DNA of 64,000 bases, taken from Arcobacter suis CECT 7833. GTDB taxonomy: Bacteria > Campylobacterota > Campylobacteria > Campylobacterales > Arcobacteraceae. A program made the position numbers and the translations under genes. Shown piece by piece: positions 34,625-45,768 of the stretch. The notes below the pieces were generated by a model that was given only the letters and a program-made list of their open reading frames with translations, was not told where the DNA came from and searched no databases. The stretch is from positions 2,170,001-2,234,000 of the forward strand of contig NZ_CP032100.1 of the NCBI RefSeq assembly GCF_003544815.1, in the 5' to 3' direction. How positions within the stretch are numbered: position 1 is the first letter of the stretch; every line of letters starts with the position of its first letter.

Positions 34625-36157
34625 TTACGATTTTAAAAGGTTCTTTGCAAAATCTAAAGCTTCAGGAGTTACTTTCTCACCACTTATCATTCTTGCTATT
34701 TCATTAATTTTTTCTTTACTATTTAACTCTTTCACAAAAGATTTTCCATTGAGTTTATCCACTAAAAAATGTTGATCTGCACTTGAGGTTAATTGAGGTT
34801 GGTGAGAAATTGCAAATATTTGATAAGAGTTACTCAATTTTTTTAAAACTTTTGAAATTGCATCACTCTCTTTTCCACTTAAATTTGCATCAATTTCATC
34901 TAAAAAAAGTATCCCATTATCTACAATATCAAATTCACTCATAGATGTTAAAAGTGCAAGTCTAAGTCTATTATATTCACCTGAACTAATAGTATCTAGA
35001 CTCACCCCATTCAACTCAAAACTCACTTCATCCAAACCTGAAAAATCAAGATTCTTTTCACTTATTACTATTTTTGCATTACTTAAATATAAAAATTTCA
35101 AATATTCATTTATTTTTTTTTCTAAAATAGATGAACTCTCTTTTCTATATTGTGAGATCTCTTTTGATAAAAGTATTAAGTTTGTATTTAAGTCATTAAA
35201 TTCTTTTTCTAATTTTTCTTTTTGGAAAAAAATATTTTCATAAGAAGATAACTCTTCTTTTTTTTGCTCTTTGTATTTTAAACACTCTTCAATTGAGCCA
35301 AATCTTTTTTGTAAAGCTGATAATTTTTCAATTCTGTCTAAAACATTTTCAATATTTATATCATCAAGTTCATGTAAAGAATCATTAAATCTTTCAAAAA
35401 TATTATTTAATTCATTCATTGTTTCATCAAAAAAACTTGAATCTACTTCCATTAATTCTAAAGCAGCGGTAACATTCTGATTAAATTCCATAATTCCAGA
35501 TGCTTTTTTTATTGCAACTTCTATTTTTTCTTTTTTTGCTAATCTTTTTTTTACTAAATTTAACTCTTCATATTCATCAATGCTTGGATTTATTTGTTCA
35601 ATTTTATCAATCTCAAATCTTGCGAACTCTTTTAAATCCTCTAATTTAGTCTCGTCATCTAATATTTTTTGTAACTCTTTTTTTACATGTACTAATTTTT
35701 TATAAGAATTATTAAAATTTTCTTTTATATTGTTAAACTCTTTTTTCTTTTGAGAAGTTAATTTGTCTAAAAAATCTAGAAGTTTAAAACTATCAAATTC
35801 TGAAGTGTCTTTTAAGTTTAGATGTTTTATCAACTTCAAAGAAAAATCATTAAGATTTTTCTTTGATACGGATTGATTATTTAAAAAATATCTAACTTTA
35901 TCTTTTTTTATACTTTTAATAATAATGTCATCATCATAAGATAAATCATAACTTTCATCATTAATTTTTGAATCATTTAATAATACTTCACCAATATTTG
36001 CTTTTACCTCAGTTAGTGCAAATAGTGACAAAATTGCCTGCATTAATATAGATTTTCCAGCACCACTTGGACCTGTAAAAATATTTAATCCACTTTTAAA
36101 CTCTAAATCTACTTCTTCAAAAGACAAACAATCTTTTAAATATACTCTTGCTATCAA
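34625..36157 (-). CDS. recN: DNA repair protein RecN
   Basis: RecN is an SMC-like ATPase acting in double-strand-break repair. The 510-residue protein has Walker A 'FTGPSGAGKSILMQAILSLF' at about residues 29-45, a long coiled-coil middle, the ABC signature 'TISSGEYNRLRLALLTSMSE', and Walker B 'GILFLDEIDANLSGKESDA'. Its length is near the shorter Campylobacterota RecN proteins. The stop overlaps nadK spacing by 2 bases; nadK-recN is a common pair. Confidence 0.95.
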   Translation of the reverse strand: MIARVYLKDCLSFEEVDLEFKSGLNIFTGPSGAGKSILMQAILSLFALTEVKANIGEVLLNDSKINDESYDLSYDDDIIIKSIKKDKVRYFLNNQSVSKKNLNDFSLKLIKHLNLKDTSEFDSFKLLDFLDKLTSQKKKEFNNIKENFNNSYKKLVHVKKELQKILDDETKLEDLKEFARFEIDKIEQINPSIDEYEELNLVKKRLAKKEKIEVAIKKASGIMEFNQNVTAALELMEVDSSFFDETMNELNNIFERFNDSLHELDDINIENVLDRIEKLSALQKRFGSIEECLKYKEQKKEELSSYENIFFQKEKLEKEFNDLNTNLILLSKEISQYRKESSSILEKKINEYLKFLYLSNAKIVISEKNLDFSGLDEVSFELNGVSLDTISSGEYNRLRLALLTSMSEFDIVDNGILFLDEIDANLSGKESDAISKVLKKLSNSYQIFAISHQPQLTSSADQHFLVDKLNGKSFVKELNSKEKINEIARMISGEKVTPEALDFAKNLLKS

Positions 36158-36159
36158 TG

Positions 36160-37026
36160 TTAATTACCCCATCTTAATTTTTCATTTAACACTTCAAAAT
36201 AATCTCTTTGAATTCTGTGTATCATTTTTGCTTTTTGTTTAGCAATTTTGATTTTAATTGATTGATTTTGTTCAACTTCATAAATATCTTGACCATCAAC
36301 AATAACAACTGCTCCTTGATTATCAATAATCTTAAATTCTATTTCAAAATCAACTGGCATTACTAGAGGTCTTTGAGTTAATGAGTGAGGTGCCACAGGT
36401 GTTACAATAAATGCTTCAGTTAAAGGATAAACAATAGGTCCACCAACTGATAAATTATAAGCCGTTGATCCAGTTGGTGTTGAAATAATTACTCCATCAC
36501 CATAATATGAATTAAAATGTTTTCCATCAATTTTACCAGCTATTTTTATCATAGATGAAATTGATTTTCTTGAAATTACAATATCATTGAATGCTACAAA
36601 TTTATTTAAATTTACACTTCCTTCAACCATCATTCTATTATCAATTTTATAAATACCTTTTTTCAAATCTTTAATAAAATCAGGCAGTTGTTCCATTGAA
36701 ATATCTGTTAGAAAACCTAAAGTTCCTAAATTAATTCCTAAAACTGCCTTATCAAATTTAAAAGATTTTCTCACAACAGAAAGCAGTGTTCCATCTCCAC
36801 CAACTGAAATTAAAAAATCAACTTTTTGGCAAAGTTCATCTAGAGAATAACCATTTAAAGAAATCATATTTGCTGAATTATCTTCTAAATATATATTTAT
36901 ATTAGCCTCTTCAAAAAGAGTTTTGATTTTTAAATATATATCTTTTAGTTCAGGGCTTGATGGTTTTAAAATAATTCCTGCACTTTTAATATTAGTTAAT
37001 AATTCACTATTTTTTTCTATTCTCAA
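36160..37026 (-). CDS. nadK: NAD kinase
   Basis: NadK phosphorylates NAD to NADP. I choose TTG 37024-37026 (MRIEKNSELLTNIKSAGII) with GGAA 6 bases upstream, giving 288 residues, the usual length. A TTG at 37068 extends the frame by 14 residues but has no ribosome site. The motifs 'LISVGGDGTLLSVVRKSFKF' (GGDGT), 'SYYGDGVIISTPTGSTAYNL' and 'TPVAPHSLTQRPLVMP' are diagnostic. It is 2 bases upstream of recN and 125 bases downstream of the fusA terminator. Confidence 0.95.
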   Translation of the reverse strand: MRIEKNSELLTNIKSAGIILKPSSPELKDIYLKIKTLFEEANINIYLEDNSANMISLNGYSLDELCQKVDFLISVGGDGTLLSVVRKSFKFDKAVLGINLGTLGFLTDISMEQLPDFIKDLKKGIYKIDNRMMVEGSVNLNKFVAFNDIVISRKSISSMIKIAGKIDGKHFNSYYGDGVIISTPTGSTAYNLSVGGPIVYPLTEAFIVTPVAPHSLTQRPLVMPVDFEIEFKIIDNQGAVVIVDGQDIYEVEQNQSIKIKIAKQKAKMIHRIQRDYFEVLNEKLRWGN

Positions 37027-37102
37027 AATTATTCCAATTTTTAAATTTATATAAACTATTTTAGCCAATTATATCAATAACTTAAATAAATTTAAAACAT
37101 AA

Positions 37103-37134
37103 AAAAAGGGATATGCAAAAGCACATCCCTTTTA
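37103..37134 (-). terminator. Rho-independent terminator of the rpsL-rpsG-fusA operon
   Basis: On the minus strand, AAAAGGGATGTGC and GCATATCCCTTTT form a 13-bp stem (one G-U) with a TTTT loop, followed by a T run (CCCTTTTTTTATG). It begins about 20 bases after the fusA stop at 37152. It is the clearest intrinsic terminator in this half of the window. Confidence 0.85.
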
Positions 37135-37151
37135 AAAAAAATAGTTAAGAA

Positions 37152-39257
37152 TTAACCATTTCTCTTTTTAATAATTTCATCAGAAACATTTTTTGGAACT
37201 TCTGAATAGTTATCAAAAATCATTGAATATGTAGCTCTACCTTGAGACATAGATCTTAAGTCTGTAGAGTATCCGAACATTTCAGATAATGGAATTAATG
37301 CAACAACTAGTTTAACACCAGCTCTGTCATCCATAGACTGAATTTGTCCTCTTCTTTTATTACAATCGCCGATACAATCACCCATATAATCTTCAGGTGT
37401 TTCAATCTCAACTCTCATAATTGGTTCTAAGATTACAGCTTGAGCAGCAGCAGATCTACAACCTTGTTTGAATCCCATTGAAGCAGCTAATTTAAATGCC
37501 ATTTCAGATGAATCCACATCATGGTAAGAACCATCATAAAGTGTTACTTCAATATTAACCATTGGATAACCAGCTAAAATACCACCTTGCATTGCTTCAA
37601 AACAACCTTTTTCAACAGCTGGAATATATTCTTTAGGAACAGTTCCACCTTTGATATCATTGTTAAATTTAAAGTTTTCTTCGCTTCCAACTAATGGTTT
37701 AATGTCTAAATATACGTGACCGTATTGACCTTTACCACCTGATTGTTTTGCGTATTTATACTCTTGTTTAACAGCATTTTTAATTGTTTCTCTATAAGCA
37801 ACTTGAGGAGCACCAACTTCAGCTTCAACTTTAAATTCTCTTTTCATTCTATCTACAAGAATTTCAAGGTGTAATTCACCCATTCCTGAAATAATAGTTT
37901 GTCCAGATTCTTCATCAGTATTAACTCTGAATGATGGATCTTCTTCTGCTAATTTTCCTAATGCAATACCCATTTTCTCTTGGTCAGCTTTAGTTTTTGG
38001 TTCAACTGCAACAGAAATAACAGGTTCTGGAAATTCCATTCTTTCTAAGATAACAGGATCTTTTTCAGAAGCAAGTGTATCTCCAGTAATTGTATATTTT
38101 AAACCAACAACAGCACCGATTTCTCCAGCATAAAGCTCTTTGATTTCTTCTCTATTATTAGCATGCATTTTAAGTAATCTTCCGATTCTTTCTTTTTTCA
38201 TTTTTGTAGAGTTATAAACATAAGTTCCAGATTCTAAAACCCCTCTATAAACTCTTGTAAATGTTAACTGTCCAACAAATGGGTCAGTCATAATTTTAAA
38301 TGCAAGGGCAGCTACTTCACCTTCGTCTGTTGAAGGAACAATAACAGCTTCACCATCTTGAGTTTCACCATTAATATCAGCAACTTCAGTTGGAGCTGGT
38401 AAATACATAGCAACAGCATCAAGTAAAGTTTGAACACCTTTATTTTTGAATGCAGTTCCACAAGTCATTGGAGTAATAGTCATATTTAAACAACCAGCTT
38501 TAATACCAGCTGTAATTTCTTCTTCAGTTAACTCTACACCCTCAAGATATTTTTCCATTAACTCTTCGATTGACTCAGCAGCTGATTCAATCATTTTTTC
38601 TCTATATTCTTCTGCAATTTCCATCATATCCGCTGGAATTTCTTCAATATGGTAATTAGAACCCATTGCTGCATCTTCATCCCAAACGATAGCTTTCATT
38701 TGAACTAAATCTACAATACCTTTGAAGTTTTCTTCTGCACCAATTGGTAATTGAATTGGAACCGCATTTGATTTTAATCTTTCATTAACTTGGTTTAAAA
38801 CATTATAAAAATCTGCACCCGTTCTATCCATTTTATTAACGAATATCATTCTTGGTACTCTATATTTATTAGCTTGTCTCCAAACAGTTTCAGATTGTGG
38901 TTGAACTCCACCTACTGAACAAAATACTGCAACAGCTCCATCAAGAACCCTCATAGATCTTTCAACTTCAATAGTAAAGTCAACGTGACCCGGAGTGTCA
39001 ATAATGTTAATCATTAAATCTTCATTAGTTTTTGGGTGTTTCCAGTGACAAGTAGTAGCAGCAGAAGTAATTGTAATACCTCTTTCTTGCTCTTGTTCCA
39101 TCCAGTCCATAGTTGCAGCACCTTCATGAACCTCACCGATTTTATGTGAAACACCTGTGTAGAATAAAATTCTTTCAGTAGTTGTTGTTTTTCCAGCATC
39201 AATGTGAGCAGCAATACCAATATTTCTAACTCTGTTAAGTGGTGTTTTTCTAGCCAT
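37152..39257 (-). CDS. fusA: Elongation factor G
   Basis: EF-G drives ribosomal translocation. The 701-residue protein has '[20 protein letters not shown]' (G1), 'DTPGHVDF' (G3), 'NKMDR' (G4), and domain II-V motifs such as '[20 protein letters not shown]'. It is the third gene of rpsL-rpsG-fusA, 9 bases after rpsG. Its length matches other EF-G proteins. Confidence 0.98.
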   Translation of the reverse strand: MARKTPLNRVRNIGIAAHIDAGKTTTTERILFYTGVSHKIGEVHEGAATMDWMEQEQERGITITSAATTCHWKHPKTNEDLMINIIDTPGHVDFTIEVERSMRVLDGAVAVFCSVGGVQPQSETVWRQANKYRVPRMIFVNKMDRTGADFYNVLNQVNERLKSNAVPIQLPIGAEENFKGIVDLVQMKAIVWDEDAAMGSNYHIEEIPADMMEIAEEYREKMIESAAESIEELMEKYLEGVELTEEEITAGIKAGCLNMTITPMTCGTAFKNKGVQTLLDAVAMYLPAPTEVADINGETQDGEAVIVPSTDEGEVAALAFKIMTDPFVGQLTFTRVYRGVLESGTYVYNSTKMKKERIGRLLKMHANNREEIKELYAGEIGAVVGLKYTITGDTLASEKDPVILERMEFPEPVISVAVEPKTKADQEKMGIALGKLAEEDPSFRVNTDEESGQTIISGMGELHLEILVDRMKREFKVEAEVGAPQVAYRETIKNAVKQEYKYAKQSGGKGQYGHVYLDIKPLVGSEENFKFNNDIKGGTVPKEYIPAVEKGCFEAMQGGILAGYPMVNIEVTLYDGSYHDVDSSEMAFKLAASMGFKQGCRSAAAQAVILEPIMRVEIETPEDYMGDCIGDCNKRRGQIQSMDDRAGVKLVVALIPLSEMFGYSTDLRSMSQGRATYSMIFDNYSEVPKNVSDEIIKKRNG

Positions 39258-39266
39258 TTATAATTC

Positions 39267-39737
<471 letters not shown>

Positions 39738-39745
39738 CTATCCTT

Positions 39746-40129
39746 CTACTTTTTCTTAGCTTTAGCTTTTTTAGTACCATATTTAGATCTTGCAACAGTT
39801 CTGTTTGCAACACCAGCAGTATCTAAAGCACCTCTTACGATGTGGTATTTAACCCCAGGTAAATCCTTAACTCTTCCCCCTCTTACTAAAACAATTGAGT
39901 GTTCTTGTAAGTTGTGACCTTCTCCACCGATATATGAAATAACTTCAAAACCTGTAGTTAATCTAACTTTTGCAACTTTTCTTAAAGCCGAGTTAGGTTT
40001 TTTAGGTGTAGTTGTATATACTCTTGTACATACTCCTCTTCTTTGTGGACATTCTTTTAATGCTGGCGATTTAGATTTTTTAATAACCTTTTTTCGCTCA
40101 TTTCTTACAAGCTGATTGATTGTAGGCAT
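39746..40129 (-). CDS. rpsL: 30S ribosomal protein S12
   Basis: The 127-residue protein has the conserved '[20 protein letters not shown]' and '[20 protein letters not shown]' segments and a Lys-rich C-terminus. Both Lys positions where streptomycin-resistance changes occur (in TPKKPNSA and GRVKDLPG) are wild type. It is the first gene of the rpsL-rpsG-fusA operon, preceded by a 275-base gap with two possible -10 boxes. Confidence 0.98.
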   Translation of the reverse strand: MPTINQLVRNERKKVIKKSKSPALKECPQRRGVCTRVYTTTPKKPNSALRKVAKVRLTTGFEVISYIGGEGHNLQEHSIVLVRGGRVKDLPGVKYHIVRGALDTAGVANRTVARSKYGTKKAKAKKK

Positions 40130-40159
40130 TTCTTTCCTTTATATAAATTGGTTTGAGTA

Positions 40160-40165
40160 ATTATA
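40160..40165 (-). promoter_or_regulatory. Proximal -10 element upstream of rpsL
   Basis: TATAAT on the minus strand (40165 to 40160), 31 bases upstream of the rpsL ATG. The -35 region is weak. It may be a second promoter of the translation operon. Confidence 0.4.
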
Positions 40166-40262
40166 GCCTTACCCATGCTTCTCGTGCAAATCAACATTTA
40201 GTTGAAACGATACTCCCATTCTAGGAAACTTATAATATTTTAGTTTTCTAAAAAAGTACGGG

Positions 40263-40268
40263 ATTATA
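40263..40268 (-). promoter_or_regulatory. Distal -10 element upstream of rpsL, similar to that of ffh
   Basis: TATAAT on the minus strand (40268 to 40263) in the context AGTATAATCCC, identical in its core to the ffh promoter at 23763-23768. The element AACTAAAGAAT lies upstream in both cases, at 40287-40297 here. It would give an rpsL leader of about 130 bases. The rest of this 275-base gap to the divergent MFS gene shows no further feature. Confidence 0.5.
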
Positions 40269-40404
40269 CTGAATATATACTTAATAATTCTTTAGTTAAA
40301 TTTACATATTTTACATCAAGAAATTAATTGAATTCTCATTTAAGTTAAGAATAAATTTTTCCCACTAGAATTGCAAAAAATATTTAAAATAAAAGATACT
40401 TAAA

Positions 40405-41559
40405 ATGATGACAAAACAATTATTCCCCCTAGCTTTAGGTGGTCTTGCTATTGGTACTACAGAATTTGCTATTATGGGATTACTCCCTGATGTTGCAAAT
40501 GACTTAAATATTAGTATTCCAGTTGCTGGACATTTAATCTCAACATACGCATTAGGAGTAGTTATTGGAGCACCAATTTTAGTTGCTTTAAGTGCAAAAT
40601 TTCCAGCTAAAAATATCTTAATTGCTTTTATGGTTCTTTTCACATTTTTTAACTTTTTATCTGCTATTGCACCTAATTACTCTACATTATTAATATCAAG
40701 ATTTTTTAGTGGTTTACCCCATGGAGCTTTTTTTGGTGTTGGAACTGTTGTTGCTGCAAAACTTGCTCAAAAAGGAAAATCAGCACAAGCAATTGCAGTA
40801 ATGTTTACAGGGCTTACCATTGCAAATGTTGCTATGGTTCCACTTACTACATATCTTGGTCATACTTTTTCTTGGAGATATGCTTTTGCAATAGTTTCAA
40901 TAATCGGCTTAATAACAATATTTTCTTTATATAAAAATCTTCCTAAACAAAAAGAAGTAAAAACAGTTACATTAAAAGAGGAATTACAATTTTTCAAAAC
41001 AATCAAAGCTTGGCATATATTAGCCATCGTTGCAACTGGGTTTGGTGGATTATTTGCATGGATTAGTTATATTGCTCCACTATTAATTCATGTTACAAAT
41101 TTTGCAGAAAGCAGTGTCTCTTACTTGATGATTGTAGCTGGTTTGGGAATGTTAGTTGGAAATATAGTTGGAGGATATTTAGCAGATAAAAGAAATCCTA
41201 TAAAAGTAGCTATCTTCCTTTTATCGATGATGGTTTTATGTTTATTATTAGTATTTTTCCTATCAGAATATAAATTTGCGACTGTTGTTCTTACATTTTT
41301 ATGTGGTGCATTTGCTATGTCTATTGGTGCACCTATTAATATTATCATGTTAGATAGTGCAAAACACTCTGCTATGCTTGGAGCTGCATTTTTACAAGCT
41401 GCATTTAATATTGCTAATTCTTTAGGTGCATTTTTAGGAGGAATCCCTTTATTTATGGGATTAAATTATAATTATCCATCACTAAGTGGTGCTTTAATGG
41501 CTTTATTTGGTGTAGGCTTATGTTTGATTTTTCTAAAAAAATATAAAGAACAAGGATAA
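40405..41559 (+). CDS. MFS transporter (DHA1-type efflux)
   Basis: The 384-residue protein has 12 membrane segments. The start 'MMTKQLFPLALGGLAIGTTE' and 'FAIMGLLPDVANDLNISIPV' are typical of the AraJ/drug:H+ antiporter-1 group, and 'ARFFSGLPHGAFFGVGTVVA'-like residues in TM4 match motif C-like patterns. The substrate is unknown. It is followed 4 bases later by an alpha/beta hydrolase, so the two may act on one compound, for example export plus hydrolysis. Confidence 0.88.
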   Translation: MMTKQLFPLALGGLAIGTTEFAIMGLLPDVANDLNISIPVAGHLISTYALGVVIGAPILVALSAKFPAKNILIAFMVLFTFFNFLSAIAPNYSTLLISRFFSGLPHGAFFGVGTVVAAKLAQKGKSAQAIAVMFTGLTIANVAMVPLTTYLGHTFSWRYAFAIVSIIGLITIFSLYKNLPKQKEVKTVTLKEELQFFKTIKAWHILAIVATGFGGLFAWISYIAPLLIHVTNFAESSVSYLMIVAGLGMLVGNIVGGYLADKRNPIKVAIFLLSMMVLCLLLVFFLSEYKFATVVLTFLCGAFAMSIGAPINIIMLDSAKHSAMLGAAFLQAAFNIANSLGAFLGGIPLFMGLNYNYPSLSGALMALFGVGLCLIFLKKYKEQG

Positions 41560-41563
41560 TTAC

Positions 41564-42319
41564 ATGACAATACTTGGACATAAAATTATAGGTTGTGGAA
41601 AAAAATATATCTTAGTTTTACATGAACTAATGGGAAACCACACAAATTTTGATCCAATTTTGCCATATATTGATACCACAAACTTCACATATATTTTTGC
41701 TGACCACAGAGGTTATGGTTTATCAAAAGATATAAGTGGTGAATATACTTGTGATGAAGCAGCAAATGATGTAAAAAATCTCATCACAAAACTAAAACTT
41801 TCAGAAGTTAATTTACTTGCACACTCAATGTCAACAATGATAGCCCAAAAAGTAGCTCTAATCGATGACAGAATAAAACAACTAATTCTTATTACTCCAA
41901 TCTCAGCAGCTGGAATAAAAATGAAAGCTCAAGCACAAAACGATTTAATAACTGCTATTAAAGAGAATAAAAATAAAATTGAAGAAATCGTAGAAGCAGC
42001 AAGCAAAAGATATAGCAAAACTTGGTTTGATTATAGAGTAAAAATGGCATATGAAGCCTCAACTTTGGGAGCCAGAGTTGGATATATGACTATGTATCTA
42101 ACAACTGATTTTATAAATGAAGTAAAAGATATAAAGATTCCAATTAAAATCATAACAGGTAAACATGACTTTCCTGTGTTTAATAAACTACATATTAAAA
42201 AACTTTTTGAACCTTATTATAATGATTTTGAGATAATTGAATGTATGGAAGCCGGACACTATCCGATGATTGAGTGTCCTATTTATTTTGCTACTGAGAT
42301 TGAAAACTTTTGTAAATAG
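41564..42319 (+). CDS. Alpha/beta hydrolase
   Basis: The 251-residue protein is a cytoplasmic alpha/beta-fold enzyme. The nucleophile elbow is 'LLAHSMST' (Ser near residue 88), 'FADHRGYGLSKDISGEYTCD' follows the oxyanion region, and 'GHYPMIECP' carries the likely catalytic His, with Asp in 'KHDFPVFN'. It resembles esterases and epoxide/lactone hydrolases such as the homoserine-lactone or bioH types. The substrate is unknown. It is cotranscribed with the MFS transporter. Confidence 0.85.
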   Translation: MTILGHKIIGCGKKYILVLHELMGNHTNFDPILPYIDTTNFTYIFADHRGYGLSKDISGEYTCDEAANDVKNLITKLKLSEVNLLAHSMSTMIAQKVALIDDRIKQLILITPISAAGIKMKAQAQNDLITAIKENKNKIEEIVEAASKRYSKTWFDYRVKMAYEASTLGARVGYMTMYLTTDFINEVKDIKIPIKIITGKHDFPVFNKLHIKKLFEPYYNDFEIIECMEAGHYPMIECPIYFATEIENFCK

Positions 42320-42328
42320 ATTAAAGAA

Positions 42329-42985
42329 TTACCCTTTTCTATAACAAATAACTTGCCCATTAAAAGGCTCATCTAGATACTCTTGCGTATCCAAAGGTTC
42401 ACTTTGACTATGTTCATATCCTAAAACTACCATCATTTTAGAAAACTTAGCGTGATTTCCTCTTCCTGGGTCTACTATTATTATCTCACAAGTTTCATTT
42501 GTGTGTTCATTTAAAAATCTACTTAAATCTTCTAAATGAAACTGTTCGTATAAAATATCACTTGCAATTATTAAATCAAATTTTCCTAAAGTATCATCAC
42601 TATTTGCCCAATTTGCACACTCAAAAGGTATTACTTTTCCATAATTTATTCTTGTGTTTTCATTTAAGAATTTTTTTACTTCAGGATTAAAATCTGTTGT
42701 TGTTATATTTGCATTTCTGTGATTTAATACTAGACTTGAAAGAGCTATTCCACACCCTACTTCTAGGATTCTTTTATCTTTGATATTATAGTTATTCATT
42801 AAAGTTGCTAGGATTCTAGCGGAAGGCCAAATCACACCAAATAAAGACCAATTTGCAGAAGAAATTCCAGCAGTTGGGTTTAAATCACATTTTTCATCGT
42901 ATTGTTGTTTATCTTTTAGTGTTTTGACATGTATGTCAATGTTATCAAACTCTATTGTTTGATATATATATCGTAGTTTTGGCAT
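42329..42985 (-). CDS. Class I SAM-dependent methyltransferase
   Basis: The 218-residue protein has the SAM-binding 'KRILEVGCGIALSSLVLNHR' (motif I), the acidic 'ITTTDFNPEVKKFLNEN' (motif II) and 'FDLIIASDILYEQ' (motif IV), as in the METTL21-like protein-lysine methyltransferases. The substrate is unknown. It is convergent with the hydrolase gene, with a 9-base gap. Confidence 0.85.
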   Translation of the reverse strand: MPKLRYIYQTIEFDNIDIHVKTLKDKQQYDEKCDLNPTAGISSANWSLFGVIWPSARILATLMNNYNIKDKRILEVGCGIALSSLVLNHRNANITTTDFNPEVKKFLNENTRINYGKVIPFECANWANSDDTLGKFDLIIASDILYEQFHLEDLSRFLNEHTNETCEIIIVDPGRGNHAKFSKMMVVLGYEHSQSEPLDTQEYLDEPFNGQVICYRKG

Positions 42986-43048
42986 AAAAACCTTTCAAGG
43001 TTCAGTATACCCTTTTATTTACTAGTAACTGAACTATTAAAAGTTTTA

Positions 43049-43240
43049 TTATAGAATCTCTTGAACGCGACCAACTTGTCCATCTTGAAGTCTTACTTTT
43101 ATTCCATGTGGATGAGTTGGTGAATTTGTTAAAATATCTTTTACAATACCTTGTGTTAATTTCCCACTTCTTTGATCTTCTTTTAAAACAATGTTTACTT
43201 TTAAACCTTGTTTTACATTAAATCTTTTTTTACCATCCAT
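43049..43240 (-). CDS. YwbE family protein (DUF2196)
   Basis: This 63-residue protein matches the YwbE family along its length: 'GLKVNIVLKEDQRSGKLTQG' then 'DILTNSPTHPHGIKVRLQDG'. It is thought to be a small KOW-like or beta-barrel protein; function unknown. It overlaps the upstream gene stop by one base (TAATG). Confidence 0.9.
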   Translation of the reverse strand: MDGKKRFNVKQGLKVNIVLKEDQRSGKLTQGIVKDILTNSPTHPHGIKVRLQDGQVGRVQEIL

Positions 43241-43737
43241 TAATTTTCTTCTGTTCCATAAGTTAAAACATCTTTTGCAAAATCAATATGATAAAAAAAT
43301 AGCATTTTATAAAATATATCTACTTTTGTTTTTTTCTCTACACTTGTATCTAAAATAGGAAATGCAAACATTTTTGGTTCATCAACTTTTTTTGGAGTAA
43401 CTGTAATTATAAGAGGTTTTAAAGTTCTCATCATATTCATAGTTTCTTTATAATCTTTTGGTGCTAAACCATTTAGCATATCTCCATCTTTTTCTTCTTT
43501 TCTCATAGCTGAAAATAGATTATTAATACTTTCTTTAAATAGTTGTTTATTCCAGTTTAATTTACCTTTTGAAAAGTGAAATACACAACTTTTATTTAAT
43601 AAGGCATGAGGTTTTTCCGTTTTTATATCTTCTATCATTTGAAGAAAAAAATTAACACCACCCAAATTTGTTGCTAGTTCCATTGCTTGAGTATGCAATT
43701 GTTTTTTTTGTTCTTCATCTAATTGATTAAAATTCAT
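43240..43737 (-). CDS. Hypothetical protein upstream of ywbE
   Basis: I do not recognise this 165-residue protein. It is soluble, charged and helical in its first half ('LDEEQKKQLHTQAMELATNL'), with a more beta-rich 'LKPLIITVTPKKVDEPKMFA' in the second. No Cys pair or active-site motif is obvious. It overlaps ywbE by one base, so the two are translationally coupled. Confidence 0.65.
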   Translation of the reverse strand: MNFNQLDEEQKKQLHTQAMELATNLGGVNFFLQMIEDIKTEKPHALLNKSCVFHFSKGKLNWNKQLFKESINNLFSAMRKEEKDGDMLNGLAPKDYKETMNMMRTLKPLIITVTPKKVDEPKMFAFPILDTSVEKKTKVDIFYKMLFFYHIDFAKDVLTYGTEEN

Positions 43738-43787
43738 ATTTCTCCGATTAATTTACTTTTTTGCAAGTATATCCAAATAATCATTTA

Positions 43788-45662
43788 CTATTTACCTTCA
43801 AACTCTTTTTCATTTGTATGTTCAACAACTTTTTCTGCTATTTCATTTACTTCACGTGCTACTTTATTTGCTTCTGAAGCTGATGCTGCATTTTGTTGAG
43901 TCACATTATCTAAGTTATTTACAGTATCGTTTATTTGTTCCATTGCGCTAAATTGTTCTTTTGATGAACGTGAAACTTCATTTATTAAAGATAAAGTATT
44001 ATGAATATTATTGTTTAATTTTTCATAACCTTGTATCATTTCATTTGAAATATTTTTACCTTCATTTGCCTTATTAGTAGCATTTATTACTAAATCTTTT
44101 ATCTCTTTAGCTGCTTCTGCACTTCTACTTGCAAGATTTCTTACTTCTGCTGCAACAACCGCAAATCCTTTTCCTGCTTCTCCTGCTGTTGCTGCTTCTA
44201 CTGCTGCATTTAAAGAAAGAATATTTGTTTGAAATGCTATTTGATCAATAATAGTTATTGAATCAGCAATTGCATTTGTTTGTGTATTTATTTCATCCAT
44301 TGATAAAGCAGTTCTTGAAGCCAAATCTTGACCTATAACTACTGAACTTGAAACTTCATTTGCATAACTTGTCATTTTTACAATATTTTGAGAACTATTT
44401 TGCATATTTGCTGTAATTTGCTCGATAGCCGCTGCTGTTTCTTCTAATGATGCTGCTTGCATATTTGCAGATTCTGTTAATTTTTCAACATTTTTTGATA
44501 GATTTTCTGCATTTGATGATAAAACTAAACCTATTTTTTTATTTTCAACTAACATTGAAGTAATTGCAATACCAAGATTATTAATATCAGTACATAAAGC
44601 TTTTAAATCTCCATCTAAACCTGAAATATCTATTTTCTTTCGGTAATCATAATTTGTATATAAAGATAAAATATTCATTGCTTTTTTGATATTTGATTCT
44701 GTAGCTTCTAACATTTGATTTATTACATCTTTTAGTTCATTTAATGAAGGATTTCTTGTAATTCCCTCTATTCGTGTATTTAATAAACCTTTTTTAGCTT
44801 CATTTGCACATTTTATAGCACTTTCAACAACTAATCTATCCTTTTGAATAGATTCATTTGTATTTAAAATATTTCTATTTACTTCTTTTGCCATAATTCC
44901 TAATTCATCTGTTGAATTTATATCGATTAATTTCGATTCACTTGTTTCTTGATTTAAGTATTTAAAAAATTCAAGAAGTCCATTTTGGAATTTTTGTAAA
45001 GGATCTTTAATAGAATTTGTAATTGCTAAAATTACGAAAAACAATACTATTAAAGCAATAATTATAAGTGCATATAAAGTATATATTGTTGAATCTATTT
45101 TTTCTAAAGCATCCAAATAACTAGATTTATTTTCTTCATTTGCAATTTTATTTATAGCATTTAATTGCTCATTTATTTTTAAAAATATCTCATCTGTAAC
45201 AGATAACATAGGTGTTGCCATTCCTAAATCGACACTTAGCATATCTACAGCATCTCTTATTGTTAAGTTATATTCAATCAACTCTTTATTAACTGATTCT
45301 ATACTTTTTTTATTAACTTCTGTTAAATATGGCGCTTTCAAAAAGTTATTCATATCTTTTGATATAGTGATTTTTAGTTTGTCTAAAAGTACTAATTGCT
45401 CATCAATCATAAATTGTTCATATTTACCAGTTGCATAACTGAAAACTTTATATAAAATAGAATTATACAAATTTATATCACTCAATAATTTACTACTTGT
45501 TTTATATAATTCAAATTTTACTTGCACTATTTCATTTAGCGTATGTTTATCTGATTTTAAAGCATTGTTAGAAAATATTGCCAAAATTATCAAAAATAAT
45601 ACTGCAATTGCAGGTGCCACTATAATTTTTTTTCCAATATTCATATTTTTGATACCAAACAT
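43788..45662 (-). CDS. Methyl-accepting chemotaxis protein without a Cache domain
   Basis: The 624-residue receptor has membrane helices near residues 13-33 and 195-217. The periplasmic part between (about 160 residues) is helical, like a four-helix-bundle sensor, and has no Cache strand motif. HAMP and the signalling domain follow, with '[20 protein letters not shown]'. There is no pentapeptide; it ends 'NEKEFEGK'. A separate secreted Cache gene lies upstream (45769), suggesting a periplasmic ligand-binding partner. Confidence 0.9.
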   Translation of the reverse strand: MFGIKNMNIGKKIIVAPAIAVLFLIILAIFSNNALKSDKHTLNEIVQVKFELYKTSSKLLSDINLYNSILYKVFSYATGKYEQFMIDEQLVLLDKLKITISKDMNNFLKAPYLTEVNKKSIESVNKELIEYNLTIRDAVDMLSVDLGMATPMLSVTDEIFLKINEQLNAINKIANEENKSSYLDALEKIDSTIYTLYALIIIALIVLFFVILAITNSIKDPLQKFQNGLLEFFKYLNQETSESKLIDINSTDELGIMAKEVNRNILNTNESIQKDRLVVESAIKCANEAKKGLLNTRIEGITRNPSLNELKDVINQMLEATESNIKKAMNILSLYTNYDYRKKIDISGLDGDLKALCTDINNLGIAITSMLVENKKIGLVLSSNAENLSKNVEKLTESANMQAASLEETAAAIEQITANMQNSSQNIVKMTSYANEVSSSVVIGQDLASRTALSMDEINTQTNAIADSITIIDQIAFQTNILSLNAAVEAATAGEAGKGFAVVAAEVRNLASRSAEAAKEIKDLVINATNKANEGKNISNEMIQGYEKLNNNIHNTLSLINEVSRSSKEQFSAMEQINDTVNNLDNVTQQNAASASEANKVAREVNEIAEKVVEHTNEKEFEGK

Positions 45663-45730
45663 TTTTTAGTCCTATATATTTAGTTTAAATTCCTAAATAA
45701 ATTAAATTTATTATTTAGCTTATTTAGAAA

Positions 45731-45760
45731 TTTAAAGCTTTGAAATTTCAAAGCTTTAAA
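45731..45760 (-). terminator. Perfect 30-bp palindrome between the Cache gene and the chemoreceptor gene
   Basis: The sequence 45731-45760 is a perfect palindrome with 15-base arms and no loop (TTTAAAGCTTTGAAA and its complement). It starts 8 bases past the stop of the secreted Cache gene at 45769. On the minus strand it is followed by TTTCTAAATAAG. It can form a strong hairpin, acting as a terminator or attenuator that lowers the receptor message relative to the Cache message. Confidence 0.6.
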
Positions 45761-45768
45761 TGTTAGAA

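Noticed and set aside
38446-38655. Plus-strand frame inside fusA
   Set aside because: Antisense shadow of the highly conserved EF-G coding sequence.
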